64,000 nt of DNA from Candidatus Regiella endosymbiont of Tuberolachnus salignus (GTDB lineage: Bacteria; Pseudomonadota; Gammaproteobacteria; Enterobacterales; Enterobacteriaceae), in assembly GCF_964020115.1 (NCBI RefSeq), contig NZ_OZ026542.1, positions 3,179,436-3,243,435 on the forward strand, in the 5' to 3' direction. Positions within the stretch are counted from its first letter, which is position 1; every line of letters begins with the position of its first letter. Shown piece after piece: positions 20,806 to 34,792 of the stretch. The notes beneath the pieces were generated by a model, which worked only from the letters and a program-made list of their open reading frames with translations, searched no databases and had not been told where the DNA came from. The position numbers and the translations under genes are program-made.

Positions 20806-21727
20806 GGAAACCCTGAAAAACCGAAATGAATGCAATATTTTGAGCTAAGCCTTTGTAACGCACTTTTCTAAAGTTGAACTGGCATTTTAATACACGGAAG
20901 GGGTGTTCTACTTTAGCCCGGATTTTCGCGTTGAGACTTTGCTGATGCCGATGTTTTTCCCATACCTGCTGCTCCTGCCCGGGCAAGGCCAATACCCTCC
21001 GTCGGAGGATGTGCCAGGTGACCACGCTAACCGGCATCACCATGAACAACCTCTTCTTGGCCGTGAAGAAGGTGATGAACTTGCGTCACATCGGCTACAT
21101 TCGCCGAGGTTCCCACCAGGGAATGCACCAGCCCCGTCTGTGCATCCACGCCAATATGCGCTTTCATGCCAAAGTAGCACTGATTGCCTTTACGGGTGGC
21201 TTTCATGTCTGGCTCACGAGTATTTTGCCGGTTTTGAGTTGAACTGGGTGCATCAATAATCGTAGCATCGACAATGCTACCCCGTTTGATAAATAGCTGA
21301 AGCGAAGCTAAATGCGTATTAACTTCTTCAAACAGCGCTTCGCTTAAATGATGTTTTTCCAGCCAATGACGAAAATGCAGGATAGTGGGATCGGAGGGAA
21401 TGGCATCGACACATACCCCCGCAAATTGACGTAATAAGGGGATGTCGTATAACGCTTCTTCCATCGATAAATCAGCATAATTAAACCCATTCTGTAAAAA
21501 ATAAATCCGCAGCATCACTTCTAACGGTTTCGCCGGTCTGCCGCCTTTAGAGCTTGCCTTCGGATAATGACGACTGAGTTTGGCCAGAATCTTTTCCCAG
21601 GGAACTATCCTATTCATTTGCGCTTAAAAGCCGGCTCGTCTCGTCGATTTCGTTTTCATTTCACTATTCACCTAAAAAAATTATTGCTAACAGAATAGAC
21701 TACTTTTAGCGGTTTTTCAGGGTTTCC
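20806..21727 (-). pseudogene. IS5-type element, copy 3, with internal deletions
   Basis: Ends GGAAACCCTGAAAAACCG (20806) and its complement (21710-21727) are present, and ATAT lies on both flanks, consistent with a 4-bp target duplication. The transposase is broken twice. After VVHGDAG about 16 codons are missing and the frame changes. After RYKGLA the gene jumps to the terminal sequence, losing the last ~25 residues and the tail. It is a deletion derivative that could move only in trans. Confidence 0.85.
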
Positions 21728-21825
21728 ATATAGTGCAGGCCGCCTTTAATCGCGCGCCATTCCAGCCCCACAACAAAGACTTTGTTGTAGGTGACGAGAT
21801 GTATTGGTTTTTTCTGGTCAAACAT
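21728..21825 (-). pseudogene. N-terminal fragment of an unrecognised gene
   Basis: An ATG at 21825 starts MFDQKKPIHLVTYNKVFVVG and continues with LEWRAIKGGLHYM before the IS5 copy 3 end cuts it. The VVGLEWRAIKGG block is reminiscent of PilO-type pilus proteins of integrative conjugative elements, but the fragment is too short to be sure. Confidence 0.35.
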
Positions 21826-21950
21826 AGATGGCTCTTTTTGTGGCTGACATGTAAAAGGCTAAAAAAACATCTGTATGATAAACAATGATTAACTTGCAAA
21901 GATGTCTAAAAAGATGTATTTTTGCATCATGTTTAAAGCGGAGGTTTTTT

Positions 21951-22157
21951 ATGCGAACTACGGTCACTATTGATGATACCCTCTACGAAAAAGCACTGGA
22001 TATGGCCAACCCCGGCATGGATAAATCTGATTTATTCCGAGAGGCCATTAAAACATTTGTGCGGGTGCAAGCCGCTAAACGCCTCGCTGCTTTGGGCGGC
22101 ACTACACCTGAAATAAAAGCTGTTCCTCGGCGTCGCGAAAAGCCCGTGGCACAATGA
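21951..22157 (+). CDS. vapB: VapB-type antitoxin
   Basis: A 68-residue antitoxin with an N-terminal ribbon-helix-helix segment ([19 protein letters not shown]) typical of the VapB group that starts RTTVTID. The C-terminal basic tail ([11 protein letters not shown]) would bind the toxin. GGAGG lies 7 bases before the ATG. The gene overlaps vapC by ATGA. Upstream, AGATGT is directly repeated (21900-21919) and an inverted ACATCT occurs at 21868, a plausible autoregulatory operator. Confidence 0.85.
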   Translation: MRTTVTIDDTLYEKALDMANPGMDKSDLFREAIKTFVRVQAAKRLAALGGTTPEIKAVPRRREKPVAQ

Positions 22158-22519
22158 GTGTGCTCATTGATACTTCGGTATGGGTCGATCACTTTAAAAA
22201 CCGCAACGAAACGCTAGTTAAATTGCTTGAGGCAGATTTGGCACTAACTCACCCCATGGTTATGCTTGAACTAGCCTGTGGAACACCGCCGGCACCACGA
22301 ACCCAAACGCTTAACAAAATTGGCCTTTTGCAACACGTTAATCAAGCAACCTTGGACGAGGTAATGGATTTCATCCAGCGTGAAGAGCTGTATGGGCTTG
22401 GCTGTGGGTTAGTTGATATGGTGCTACTCGCTTCTACGCTAATGACACCCGGAACAAGCTTATTGACCTTAGATAAACGCCTCGAAAATTTAGCAAAGCG
22501 TTTCAAGGTAGCCTATTAG
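22154..22519 (+). CDS. vapC: VapC-type PIN-domain ribonuclease toxin
   Basis: A 121-residue PIN domain with the acidic residues expected for Mg-dependent RNA cleavage: [13 protein letters not shown] at the N-terminus, Glu in [10 protein letters not shown], Asp in LVDMVLLAS and Asp in LLTLDKRLE. Translation is coupled to vapB (ATGA). VapC toxins usually cut initiator tRNA or rRNA; the target here is unknown. The pair looks complete and is one of the few intact host-type genes in this region. Confidence 0.87.
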   Translation: MSVLIDTSVWVDHFKNRNETLVKLLEADLALTHPMVMLELACGTPPAPRTQTLNKIGLLQHVNQATLDEVMDFIQREELYGLGCGLVDMVLLASTLMTPGTSLLTLDKRLENLAKRFKVAY

Positions 22520-22574
22520 CTCCAGCCGCATTAACGTCTTTTCTAACTACGACAAAAAAGAGAAGGAGTTAAAT

Positions 22575-22814
22575 ATGAAAAGTCACCCATCCTTGATTGA
22601 TGAACAAGGTGAGGTGCGTGAACTGACCGAAAAAGATTTCGCTGTCATGCAGCCCGCCAAAGAAGTATTGCCGACTTCTCTTTTGAAAACGCTGCGCATT
22701 CGAGGTCGTCAAAAAGCCCCCACCAAAACAAAAATTACTATTCGTCTTTCACCCGAGGTAATAGGGCTCCATTGGACTGTGAACCGCGTTATTACACCTA
22801 TTGCCCATTTTTAA
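22575..22814 (+). pseudogene. BrnA-like antitoxin remnant
   Basis: Residues 1-62 (SHPSLIDEQGEVRELTEKDF, then KTKITIRLSPEVI) match the general pattern of BrnA/COG3514 antitoxins, which continue after RLSPEV with a helix ending GWQTRINEALR. Here the sequence changes abruptly at EVIGLHWTV, so the C-terminal DNA-binding part is lost. No BrnT toxin is present upstream. Confidence 0.5.
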
Positions 22815-22955
22815 ACGAATCCTTACTGTGCCCCTATAACCCCAAACCGCACCGATCAAGAACACCCTGTAAATTAATAGTTTATGACCTTTTCTGCATA
22901 AATAATAAACTATTTAATGTGTATGATAGCTAGCTTGGCAAAGGGGTTTTTTCTA

Positions 22956-23189
22956 ATGAATGACTTAAATAGTTCAAATTTTATCAACGCAGTCCGGTTT
23001 GTTTATGACCATATTGATCAACCTATCACGCTAAAAGACTTGGCAAAATCCGTTGATATATCTGTATCTTCTTTAAAGCGGCTTTTTATAGAAGCAACGG
23101 CTAAAACACCTGGCGCATTTATTCGGCGTCTCAGAATGGAATGTGCTTTTCGCTCTCTTCAAAGTCAGAAAGATTCTATTCTAACCTGA
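22956..23189 (+). pseudogene. AraC-type regulator fragment
   Basis: The ATG at 22956 begins MNDLNSSNFINAVRFVYDHI, followed by ITLKDLAKSVDISVSSLKRLF and the segment FIRRLRMECAFRSLQ, the first helix-turn-helix of an AraC-family DNA-binding domain. The second HTH is absent because the gene runs into the IS110-type remnant at about 23190. No effector-binding domain precedes it. Confidence 0.65.
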
Positions 23190-23214
23190 GCATCTGTATT
23201 AGAAATCAAGTGAA

Positions 23215-23665
23215 TTAGGCAAAATTTTCAACCCAAGGTGATTTTCGTTTATAGACGCTACTCACCATAGAGAGCAATTTATGCATAACGGCAACAATAG
23301 CCACTTTACCGCATTTTCCCTTGGCGCGAAGCCGATGGTAAAAATCAGCCAGGGGTTTATTCCAGCGGACAGCGGCAACGGCTGCCATGTACAGTGCTTT
23401 CCTTAAGGTTTTGCGCCCCCCCTGAATAAACCGTTTGCCCCTAAATTTTCCGCTGTCTCGATTAAACGGGGCAACACCCACTAAAGCGGCTAATGACTTG
23501 TTTTCGATTGAGCCAATTTCAGGTAATAAAGTTAATATCATCAGGGCGGTTTGCTGTCCAATAGCGGGGATTGAGGTGAGTAGATTCACCTTTGGTAGTG
23601 ACTTTATCTGAAAAACACACATCAAGCGTGGCTTTTCCAACATCAATACCAATATACTCTCCCAT
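23215..23665 (-). pseudogene. IS110-family transposase with internal deletion
   Basis: The start codon at 23665 gives MGEYIGIDVGKATLDVCFSD, the RuvC-like N-terminus with the first catalytic Asp. After about 26 codons the sequence jumps to the C-terminal Transposase_20 region (LLTSIPAIGQQTALMILTLL, GVAPFNRDSGKFRGKR) in a different frame. The junction lies at AAAGGTGAATCTACTC, where the parent sequence at 25020 reads AAAAGGTGAATCTACTC, suggesting deletion between short homologies. It cannot make a working transposase. Confidence 0.85.
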
Positions 23666-23874
23666 GTTGGCCTTTCCTTTTGTATAATCGAATTGAAAAA
23701 ATAATAGACTTTTTCCCTACTTGTAATTCGAGGCGTCTTAAACCCTCATGACATCTGTTCGGAACCGGCCTATATCAAAATAGGATAGAGGGTCATGACT
23801 CAGGTACGGTGCTTCATCACCTTATTCGGAAGAACGACCCCTCTATCCACCTATTAAGGTGATCAGAATTAACA
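23666..23874 (-). ncRNA. IS110 left-end noncoding region, candidate bridge RNA locus
   Basis: Upstream of the IS110-type start codon lie ~200 noncoding bases with strong secondary structure. GGATAGAGGGTC at 23783-23794 pairs with GACCCCTCTATCC at 23836-23848 (one bulge), enclosing a smaller GGTG/CACC hairpin. IS110-group elements express a structured bridge RNA from the noncoding end upstream of the transposase that pairs with donor and target DNA. The position and fold fit; the assignment is inference. Confidence 0.4.
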
Positions 23875-24794
23875 GGCAATTTCAATATACAAGTTCGGGA
23901 TAAGGAATTGACGTTTATTTTCTCTAACTTTTTGATTAAGAATAGATAAGTGCCTCGTACTTCAAGATAATGGTGTTTGCGAACATTATTAATCACGAAA
24001 TAGCGAGACACTCATGACCGATATTACCGAACTTTATTGCTTAATGGATGATTTTTGCAAAAAATTTGAGCCAATATTAAATGCAAAGCTCTTAACGGAG
24101 GGAGCCAAGCAGCGTATCCGTGCCAGTTCTCTTTCTTTGGCAGAGCTGATGACGCTAGTGGTATTGTTCCATCAAATTCGTTATCGCCAGTTCAAATCAT
24201 TCTATCTTTATCATGTGTGTCAGCATCTCAGGGCTGAATTTCCAACCCTTCCCTCTTATTCTCGCTCGTGTTTTTCAAGGCTTGGCAGAACGGGGGAAAA
24301 GCTCAACCGGCTGGTTTTTTGGTTTTAAATTACATGCGATTATCAATCATCGAGGCGAACTACTCAGTATTTTTCTAACCTCGGGTAATGGTGATGATAG
24401 AAAACCTGTTCCTCACCTGGCCAAAGCGCTTTTTGGCCAACTTTACGCAGACAAAGGCTATATTTCTAAAACACTATTACAACAGCTCAAAGAAAAGGGG
24501 AGCGCCTTTATCACTCGTGTTCGTCGCAACATGAAGCCTCTCGAGCACACTGAGTTTGATAATGCCATTTTGCGTAAACGTTCATTGGTTGAAACCGTTT
24601 TTGAACAACTCAAAAATATGTGCCAAATAGAGCATACTCGTCATCGTTCACCACAGAATTTTATCGTTAATTTACTTGGCGGTATCCTCGCTTACTGCCT
24701 CACTCCATCCAAACCAAAATTAGCCCTGTATTGTTCAAATATCGTTACATTATAAAATAGTCGGCTTATCCCGAACTTGTATATTGAAATTGCC
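23875..24794 (+). mobile_element. IS982-type element between two IS110 remnants
   Basis: A perfect 30-bp inverted repeat (23875-23904 and 24765-24794, with core ACAAGTTCGGGATAAG) flanks a damaged IS982-type transposase. The outer 14 bases may belong to the target rather than the element, but they are inverted rather than directly repeated. IS110 fragments lie on both sides, pointing outward in opposite directions. Confidence 0.8.
24014..24755 (+). pseudogene. IS982-family transposase, deleted and frameshifted
   Basis: The N-terminal part (MTDITELYCLMDDFCKKF, RIRASSLSLAELMTLVVLF) ends at SYSRSC. The sense resumes in another frame with VFQGLAERGKSSTGWFFGFK and runs to the C-terminus (LYADKGYISKTLLQQL, RSLVETVFEQLKN). 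In full IS982 proteins about 60-70 residues containing the first catalytic Asp lie between these parts, so that Asp is gone. It is non-functional. Confidence 0.85.
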
Positions 24795-25398
24795 TCCTAA
24801 ACAGAATCAATTATCTGAAATTGCTGAAAAAGTAAGCGATTTACTGAAACGACGTCATCAATTACTGGATGACAAAATGCGTGAAACCTCTCGTCTTGAT
24901 AAAGACTATAACGCTAACATTAAAGAATTTATTTCATCACATATCGATTTTTTAAATCAACAAATTGAAGCGGTTCAGCAAGAGATTAACCAATTAACAG
25001 CTGAATCTGAGATGCAAGAAAAGGTGAATCTACTCACCTCAATCCCCGCTATTGGACAGCAAACCGCCCTGATGATATTAACTTTATTACCTGAAATTGG
25101 CTCAATCGAAAACAAGTCATTAGCCGCTTTAGTGGGTGTTGCCCCGTTTAATCGAGACAGCGGAAAATTTAGGGGCAAACGGTTTATTCAGGGGGGGCGC
25201 AAAACCTTAAGGAAAGCACTGTACATGGCAGCCGTTGCCGCTGTCCGCTGGAATAAACCCCTGGCTGATTTTTACCATCGGCTTCGCGCCAAGGGAAAAT
25301 GCGGTAAAGTGGCTATTGTTGCCGTTATGCATAAATTGCTCTCTATGGTGAGTAGCGTCTATAAACGAAAATCACCTTGGGTTGAAAATTTTGCCTAA
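24795..25398 (+). pseudogene. IS110-family transposase, C-terminal part
   Basis: About 200 residues: a coiled-coil linker (QNQLSEIAEKVSDLLKRRHQ onward) and the complete Transposase_20 domain (VNLLTSIPAIGQQTALMIL, then GGRKTLRKALYMAAVAAVRW), ending WVENFA. The N-terminal RuvC-like domain was removed by the IS982-type element. The C-terminal 125 residues match the deleted copy at 23215 in the opposite orientation. An IS21-type element begins right after the stop codon. Confidence 0.85.
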
Positions 25399-25449
25399 TG
25401 TCAACAACAGCCTAAAACTGATCCACAGCAACAATCTAAAAGTGATCCA

Positions 25450-25998
<549 letters not shown>

Positions 25999-26041
25999 TT
26001 AGATTGACCACTTTTTGCTACTTTAAAATGTCCAGTTTTTG

Positions 26042-28014
<1,973 letters not shown>

Positions 28015-28117
28015 GCTTATTTCCCTCATGGCTTTGTCACCACAAAGGAAACTGCATTCTGGCTTGAGTGGACAAATTAAATTAGCAATTTACGGTCTTT
28101 TATCATTAGCGCTGACA

Positions 28118-29435
<1,318 letters not shown>

Positions 29436-29475
29436 TCAATTGTTGGAGTGGCTCAGTTTTGCATTGTTGGTAACA

Positions 29476-30289
29476 CCATCTGTATCAACATCGTAAGCGC
29501 AACGGCTACCCGTTGAGTGCTTATACGCAGCGTACGCAATTAGCGCCGGTTATTGCGTGGTTCAGATGGCTGGCGCGCAGTAATAAACTGCTGTCTAATC
29601 CGGCGTCAGACTTGATAATGACAAAAGAAGGCAAGCGATTGCCAAAGGACATTCTGACAGTAAAAGAAGTGGAGTCTATTCTGAGTCTGCCCGCTATCGA
29701 CAATGCTGAGGGGATGCGAGACCGTGCCATACTGGAAGTGCTGTACAGTACGGGGCTACGGCGTGCTGAGCTGGCGGGGTTGACCTTATCGTCAATTGAC
29801 AGCGAACAGGGTACGGTGATGGTGCGTGAGGGAAAAGGGCGCAAAGACCGGGTGGTTCCGATAGGTGAGCGAGCGCTGATGTGGTTGGAGAAGTACCAAC
29901 ATCAGGGGCGGCCTGATTTGCTGTGTGGAGGAGAAAGCGCGGTGCTGTTTCTGCTGGCCGATGGTCGTCCGATCAGTCCTGATTGGCTGACAAAGCGTGT
30001 GGGAGCGCTGGTCAGGGAGGCAAACATCGGGAAGCGTGGTAGCTGTCATCTGTTCCGGCACACGATGGCGACATTGATGCTGGAGAACGGCGCAGATACA
30101 CGCTGGATACAGGTGATGTTGGGGCATGAAAAACTGGAGACGACACAAATCTATACACGGGTCAGTATAGGGGCGTTGAAAGTGGTTTACCGTGCTACTC
30201 ATCCTGCGAAACTGGCCAGAAACGCGGATAGTGCCGAATCAGAATGCCAATCCATCGTTGCGGAGAATCGGGAAAAGTTAGCGCGATAA
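29476..30289 (+). pseudogene. Tyrosine recombinase, N-terminally truncated
   Basis: A XerC/D-like phage-integrase-family recombinase. The open frame begins at the edge of the IS21-type element (LYQHRKRNGYPLSAYTQRT), so the first ~50 residues of the core-binding domain are missing. The catalytic domain is complete: Arg in YSTGLRRAELAGL, Lys in REGKGRKDRVVP, HLFRHTMAT (HxxR), the His in MLGHEKLETT and Tyr in QIYTRVS. A start such as the TTG at 29513 might still give a shortened protein. It lies just upstream of a hairpin and two dif-like sites, which suggests it belonged to an element using such sites. Confidence 0.8.
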
Positions 30290-30324
30290 CCTTCAACCTT
30301 GCTGGGGAGCGAGGAAAGGCAAAA

Positions 30325-30382
30325 GGCGGCAGGCCAGCCGGGTCAGGTGTTGTTGAAGGTGATGAGTGGCTGGCCTGCCGCC
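30325..30382. repeat. Perfect 15-bp hairpin downstream of the recombinase gene
   Basis: GGCGGCAGGCCAGCC (30325-30339) and its exact complement (30368-30382) enclose a 28-base loop. The right arm directly touches the first dif-like site. It is GC-rich in AT-rich surroundings. It could be a terminator for the recombinase (no T run follows) or a structural part of a recombination region. Confidence 0.7.
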
Positions 30383-30413
30383 ATTTAACATAATGCAGGA
30401 GATTATGCGCACC
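30383..30413 (-). other. dif-like Xer site 1 (9-bp centre)
   Basis: Read on the minus strand: GGTGCGCATAA (the E. coli XerC arm, 11/11), a 9-base centre TCTCCTGCA, then TTATGTTAAAT (the XerD arm, 11/11). Canonical dif has a 6-base centre. Both arms being perfect is very unlikely by chance. It is either part of a chromosomal dif locus or one arm of an attP that exploits XerCD. Confidence 0.75.
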
Positions 30414-30460
30414 GTCGCCGTTGGGGGGCATGCTGCCCTGACCCACTAGTGAGCAGCACC

Positions 30461-30488
30461 GGTGCGCATAATCTGCATTATGTCTTGC
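30461..30488 (+). other. dif-like Xer site 2 (6-bp centre)
   Basis: Plus strand: GGTGCGCATAA (XerC arm, 11/11), centre TCTGCA (6 bases, as in dif), then TTATGTCTTGC (XerD arm, first 6 of 11 match). It is inverted relative to site 1 and 47 bases from it. The two sites pair over ~22 bases with a 3-base bulge. Confidence 0.7.
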
Positions 30489-30782
30489 GCACCCACTTCG
30501 GCAGTGGGGTACAGTGTGGCGCGCAGGCTTCGCCTCCGCTGTCAGCCAATCCGTTCTTCTTCAGCCCTGCCGGGGGCTCTCCCTCAGTGCATCAAACCTC
30601 TTTTTAATCGTCCTCACCCCTTACTGACTCTAAATACTGCCATGGTGGCTCCCCATCGTGGTTCTCTGTGGCATCCGAGTCATGAGCGCCGTGAACGGCG
30701 CTTGCGGGCTCTCTGCCGCCCGCGCCCGCAGAACCCGCGCCCGCGCCCCGGTAAACCGCGTCGCCGTCACGGGTTGCCGTAA
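30462..30782 (+). CDS. Arg/Pro-rich hypothetical ORF, doubtful
   Basis: A GTG-initiated frame of 106 codons that starts inside dif-like site 2, rich in Arg, Pro and Leu (RRLRALCRPRPQNPRPRPGK). GC content is much higher than that of its neighbours. The pattern (LPGALPQC, LTLNTAMVAPHRGSLWHP) faintly recalls small phage Ash/Icd-like proteins. There is no clear ribosome site. Keep as doubtful. Confidence 0.25.
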   Translation: MRIICIMSCAPTSAVGYSVARRLRLRCQPIRSSSALPGALPQCIKPLFNRPHPLLTLNTAMVAPHRGSLWHPSHERRERRLRALCRPRPQNPRPRPGKPRRRHGLP

Positions 30783-30839
30783 TCGCCAAAAACTTTGACC
30801 ACTAATGAAAAAAGAGGGTTATCTGTCTATACTGCGCAG

Positions 30840-31055
30840 ATGAAAACCTGCCTTTCCCGCCTTTTATTGTCGTTACTGCTCCTGCTTCTTAGCGGTGTAT
30901 CGGCGTTCGCGTTGGAAAACCGCGTATCAGAAAAAATATCATGCACCAAGATTGTACCGGAGGGAAACAGGGTCTTGCAGTCATTGGTGTGTCTCGGTTA
31001 TGGGGTTTTGGCAGAGAAAATCACGTCGGAGAAAACAGTAGCGCCGTATTTTTAG
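30840..31055 (+). CDS. Small secreted protein, 3' end replaced
   Basis: The ATG at 30840 starts a clear signal peptide (MKTCLSRLLLSLLLLLLSGV, cleavage near SAFA), followed by ENRVSEKISCTKIVPEGNRV and a second Cys in LVCLGYG. The last residues (APYF) come from an IS5 fragment that fuses at 31041, so the natural C-terminus is lost. Function unknown; possibly part of the same element as the dif-like sites. Confidence 0.5.
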   Translation: MKTCLSRLLLSLLLLLLSGVSAFALENRVSEKISCTKIVPEGNRVLQSLVCLGYGVLAEKITSEKTVAPYF

Positions 31056-31071
31056 CTAAGCCTTTGTAACG
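31041..31071 (-). repeat. IS5 transposase fragment next to IS21 copy C
   Basis: These 31 bases are the exact complement of 14379-14401 and its preceding bases (the RYKGLA region of the IS5-type transposase gene). The fragment is cut on its right by the IS21 copy C terminus, just as the fragment at 14379 lies next to an IS21 end, suggesting that both came from one IS5 copy split by IS21-associated rearrangement. Confidence 0.65.
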
Positions 31072-31174
31072 TGTCAGCGCTAATGATAAAAGACCGTAAA
31101 TTGCTAATTTAATTTGTCCACTCAAGCCAGAATGCAGTTTCCTTTGTGGTGACAAAGCCATGAGGGAAATAAGC

Positions 31175-33147
<1,973 letters not shown>

Positions 33148-33203
33148 CAAAAACTGGACATTTTAAAGTAGCAAAAAGTGGTCAATCTAAAGTAGCGTTG
33201 ACA

Positions 33204-33406
33204 CCGCCATAATCAGGCGGTAAATCACGCCAGGGAGCGCCGGTTCTCAATATCCAGAAAACAGCATTAATAAACTGCCTGTTATCTCTGGCTATGCCAC
33301 CCCAAGTGCCTTTTCTCCCCGGGAGATGAGCTTCCAATAGGCTCCAAACATGATCGGATATATCGTGGCGGCGATGGGCTAAATTCATTCCCGAATCATC
33401 TTTCAT
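33204..33406 (-). pseudogene. IS5/IS1031-type orfA fragment
   Basis: About 66 N-terminal residues of a DUF4096-type transposase protein (HDISDHVWSLLEAHLPGRKG, FINAVFWILRTGAPWRDLPP), cut at YGG by the right end of IS21 copy C. It is unrelated to the IS5-type copies at 10973-21727. Confidence 0.8.
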
Positions 33407-33464
33407 TATTGAATCATCTCAACAGTTGTCGTTATTTGTTACATGATAATATATTTTTTATTAC

Positions 33465-34472
33465 GTGACGACACTACTTAAGCATTATCCTGTACCAGAA
33501 CGAATAAACAATTTCGCGCCAACAGAGAATCAGAAACAAATACATCAGTGGCTGCAAACATTACAGGCTAATCCAGGTCACAATGGTGTGGCATTTTATG
33601 GCGCACCTGGTATGGGTAAAACCACGGTGCTGAAAGACTATTTTTCCACTCAGGCTTTAAAAACACTCTGGATAGAATCACATACGCTGATTGATGATGT
33701 TAACTTGCAGCATAAGTTGGCTGCATCAGATACTGAATACCTGGTGATTGATGACTGTAACGATCCCAAAGGGAATTATCGCTATCAGAAAGTGCTCTTT
33801 GATTTACTGAACACTGAAACCCTGTTGAATAAAAACGGCCAGCCGGTCAAGGTGATTTTGGTGTCTAATCGTCAGTCTCAGCAAGATTTGGTGGGCGATA
33901 CAATATCTGGCAATGAATTGTTATCACCACGCATGAAAAGCCGCTATGCCGGCCGTTTTACTTCCGTAGAGTTGATCCCAGGCGAAGATTTTCGTGCTAA
34001 TGGCATTAAACGCGGAGTGATCACCACACCGGGTACTGTCACCGTTTCTTCAGAAGCTTATCAGCTTTCAATAACTGATTATCTTGAAAAACATTCCGAG
34101 TATATTAGAAAATATGACATGGTATCAGCCAAAGTAGGGCAAACACTCCGAGCATTCCAAGATTTAGCAGAGAAAGCACACCAAGATTCAGCATGGCAAG
34201 CATTTCAAGATTTTCGAAAAAATACTCTTCAAAACATCACAAATTGCCCTGAAATTTTTGTCGATATGACAAAATGCGGGGACTCCTACGACCCTCGATG
34301 CCGTTTCTTAATTACACAAATTTTGGATGTCATGGAAGCTAAACCCGATTATAAAGTGACCATAGTTTCTGAAGAGCCGCAAAAGACAATGTCCATGCTC
34401 AAAAAAATGATGGCAGAGGTTGATAAAACAGATAAATATCTTTCCAGATTGCAGCGTCTTGCCGTTCAATAA
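33465..34472 (+). CDS. Orphan P-loop (AAA-type) ATPase, unknown function
   Basis: 335 residues from a GTG start; a stop codon lies 18 bases upstream in frame and there is no good ribosome site. Walker A GAPGMGKTT (residues 46-54), Walker B LVIDD (93-97) and a sensor-like VILVSNRQS define an AAA/STAND-like NTPase in the first ~190 residues. The C-terminal ~130 residues (KYDMVSAKVGQTLRAFQDLA, IFVDMTKCGD, YDPRCRFLITQILDVMEAK) are helical and unrecognised. It stands alone, followed by a metalloprotease gene in the same direction 320 bp later. It could be an effector, a defence ATPase or a remnant of a mobile element; I cannot choose. Confidence 0.6.
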   Translation: MTTLLKHYPVPERINNFAPTENQKQIHQWLQTLQANPGHNGVAFYGAPGMGKTTVLKDYFSTQALKTLWIESHTLIDDVNLQHKLAASDTEYLVIDDCNDPKGNYRYQKVLFDLLNTETLLNKNGQPVKVILVSNRQSQQDLVGDTISGNELLSPRMKSRYAGRFTSVELIPGEDFRANGIKRGVITTPGTVTVSSEAYQLSITDYLEKHSEYIRKYDMVSAKVGQTLRAFQDLAEKAHQDSAWQAFQDFRKNTLQNITNCPEIFVDMTKCGDSYDPRCRFLITQILDVMEAKPDYKVTIVSEEPQKTMSMLKKMMAEVDKTDKYLSRLQRLAVQ

Positions 34473-34792
34473 CAAAATTATTCTTTAAGCGAAGAGCAGC
34501 ACCTGGCCTCTGTTGGGTTATTTGCTGCCCTTACGGAAAGATGATCTACTTTTTTCATTTTATGGCTACGGTACGGAATGACATTAGCGACATTTTGACA
34601 ATAGGAAGGGAAAGAGGCGCCAATAATATATTGATATAAAATAATATTTATTAATACATATCAGTTAAATTACAGGGTACCTACTATCGGTAAATCTTCT
34701 GTAACTTTGGCAAGGTCTGTGAAATATGTGCCGTCACGTAATAAAAATAGGTTACATAGCGGGAGCTGTGTCATAAAAGGAGTGTCATCATC
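34473..34792. other. Noncoding gap before the metalloprotease gene
   Basis: No gene is visible. The right two thirds are AT-rich and could hold the promoter of the protease gene. AAAGGAGTG at 34777-34785 is its ribosome site. A weak hairpin (GAGCAGCA ... TGCTGCC) near 34487-34527 might end the ATPase transcript. Confidence 0.4.

Noticed and set aside
30604..30789. 61-codon reverse-strand Gly/Ala-rich frame
   Set aside because: Antisense to another doubtful GC-rich frame; neither has a clear start signal, and GC-rich DNA easily stays open in several frames.
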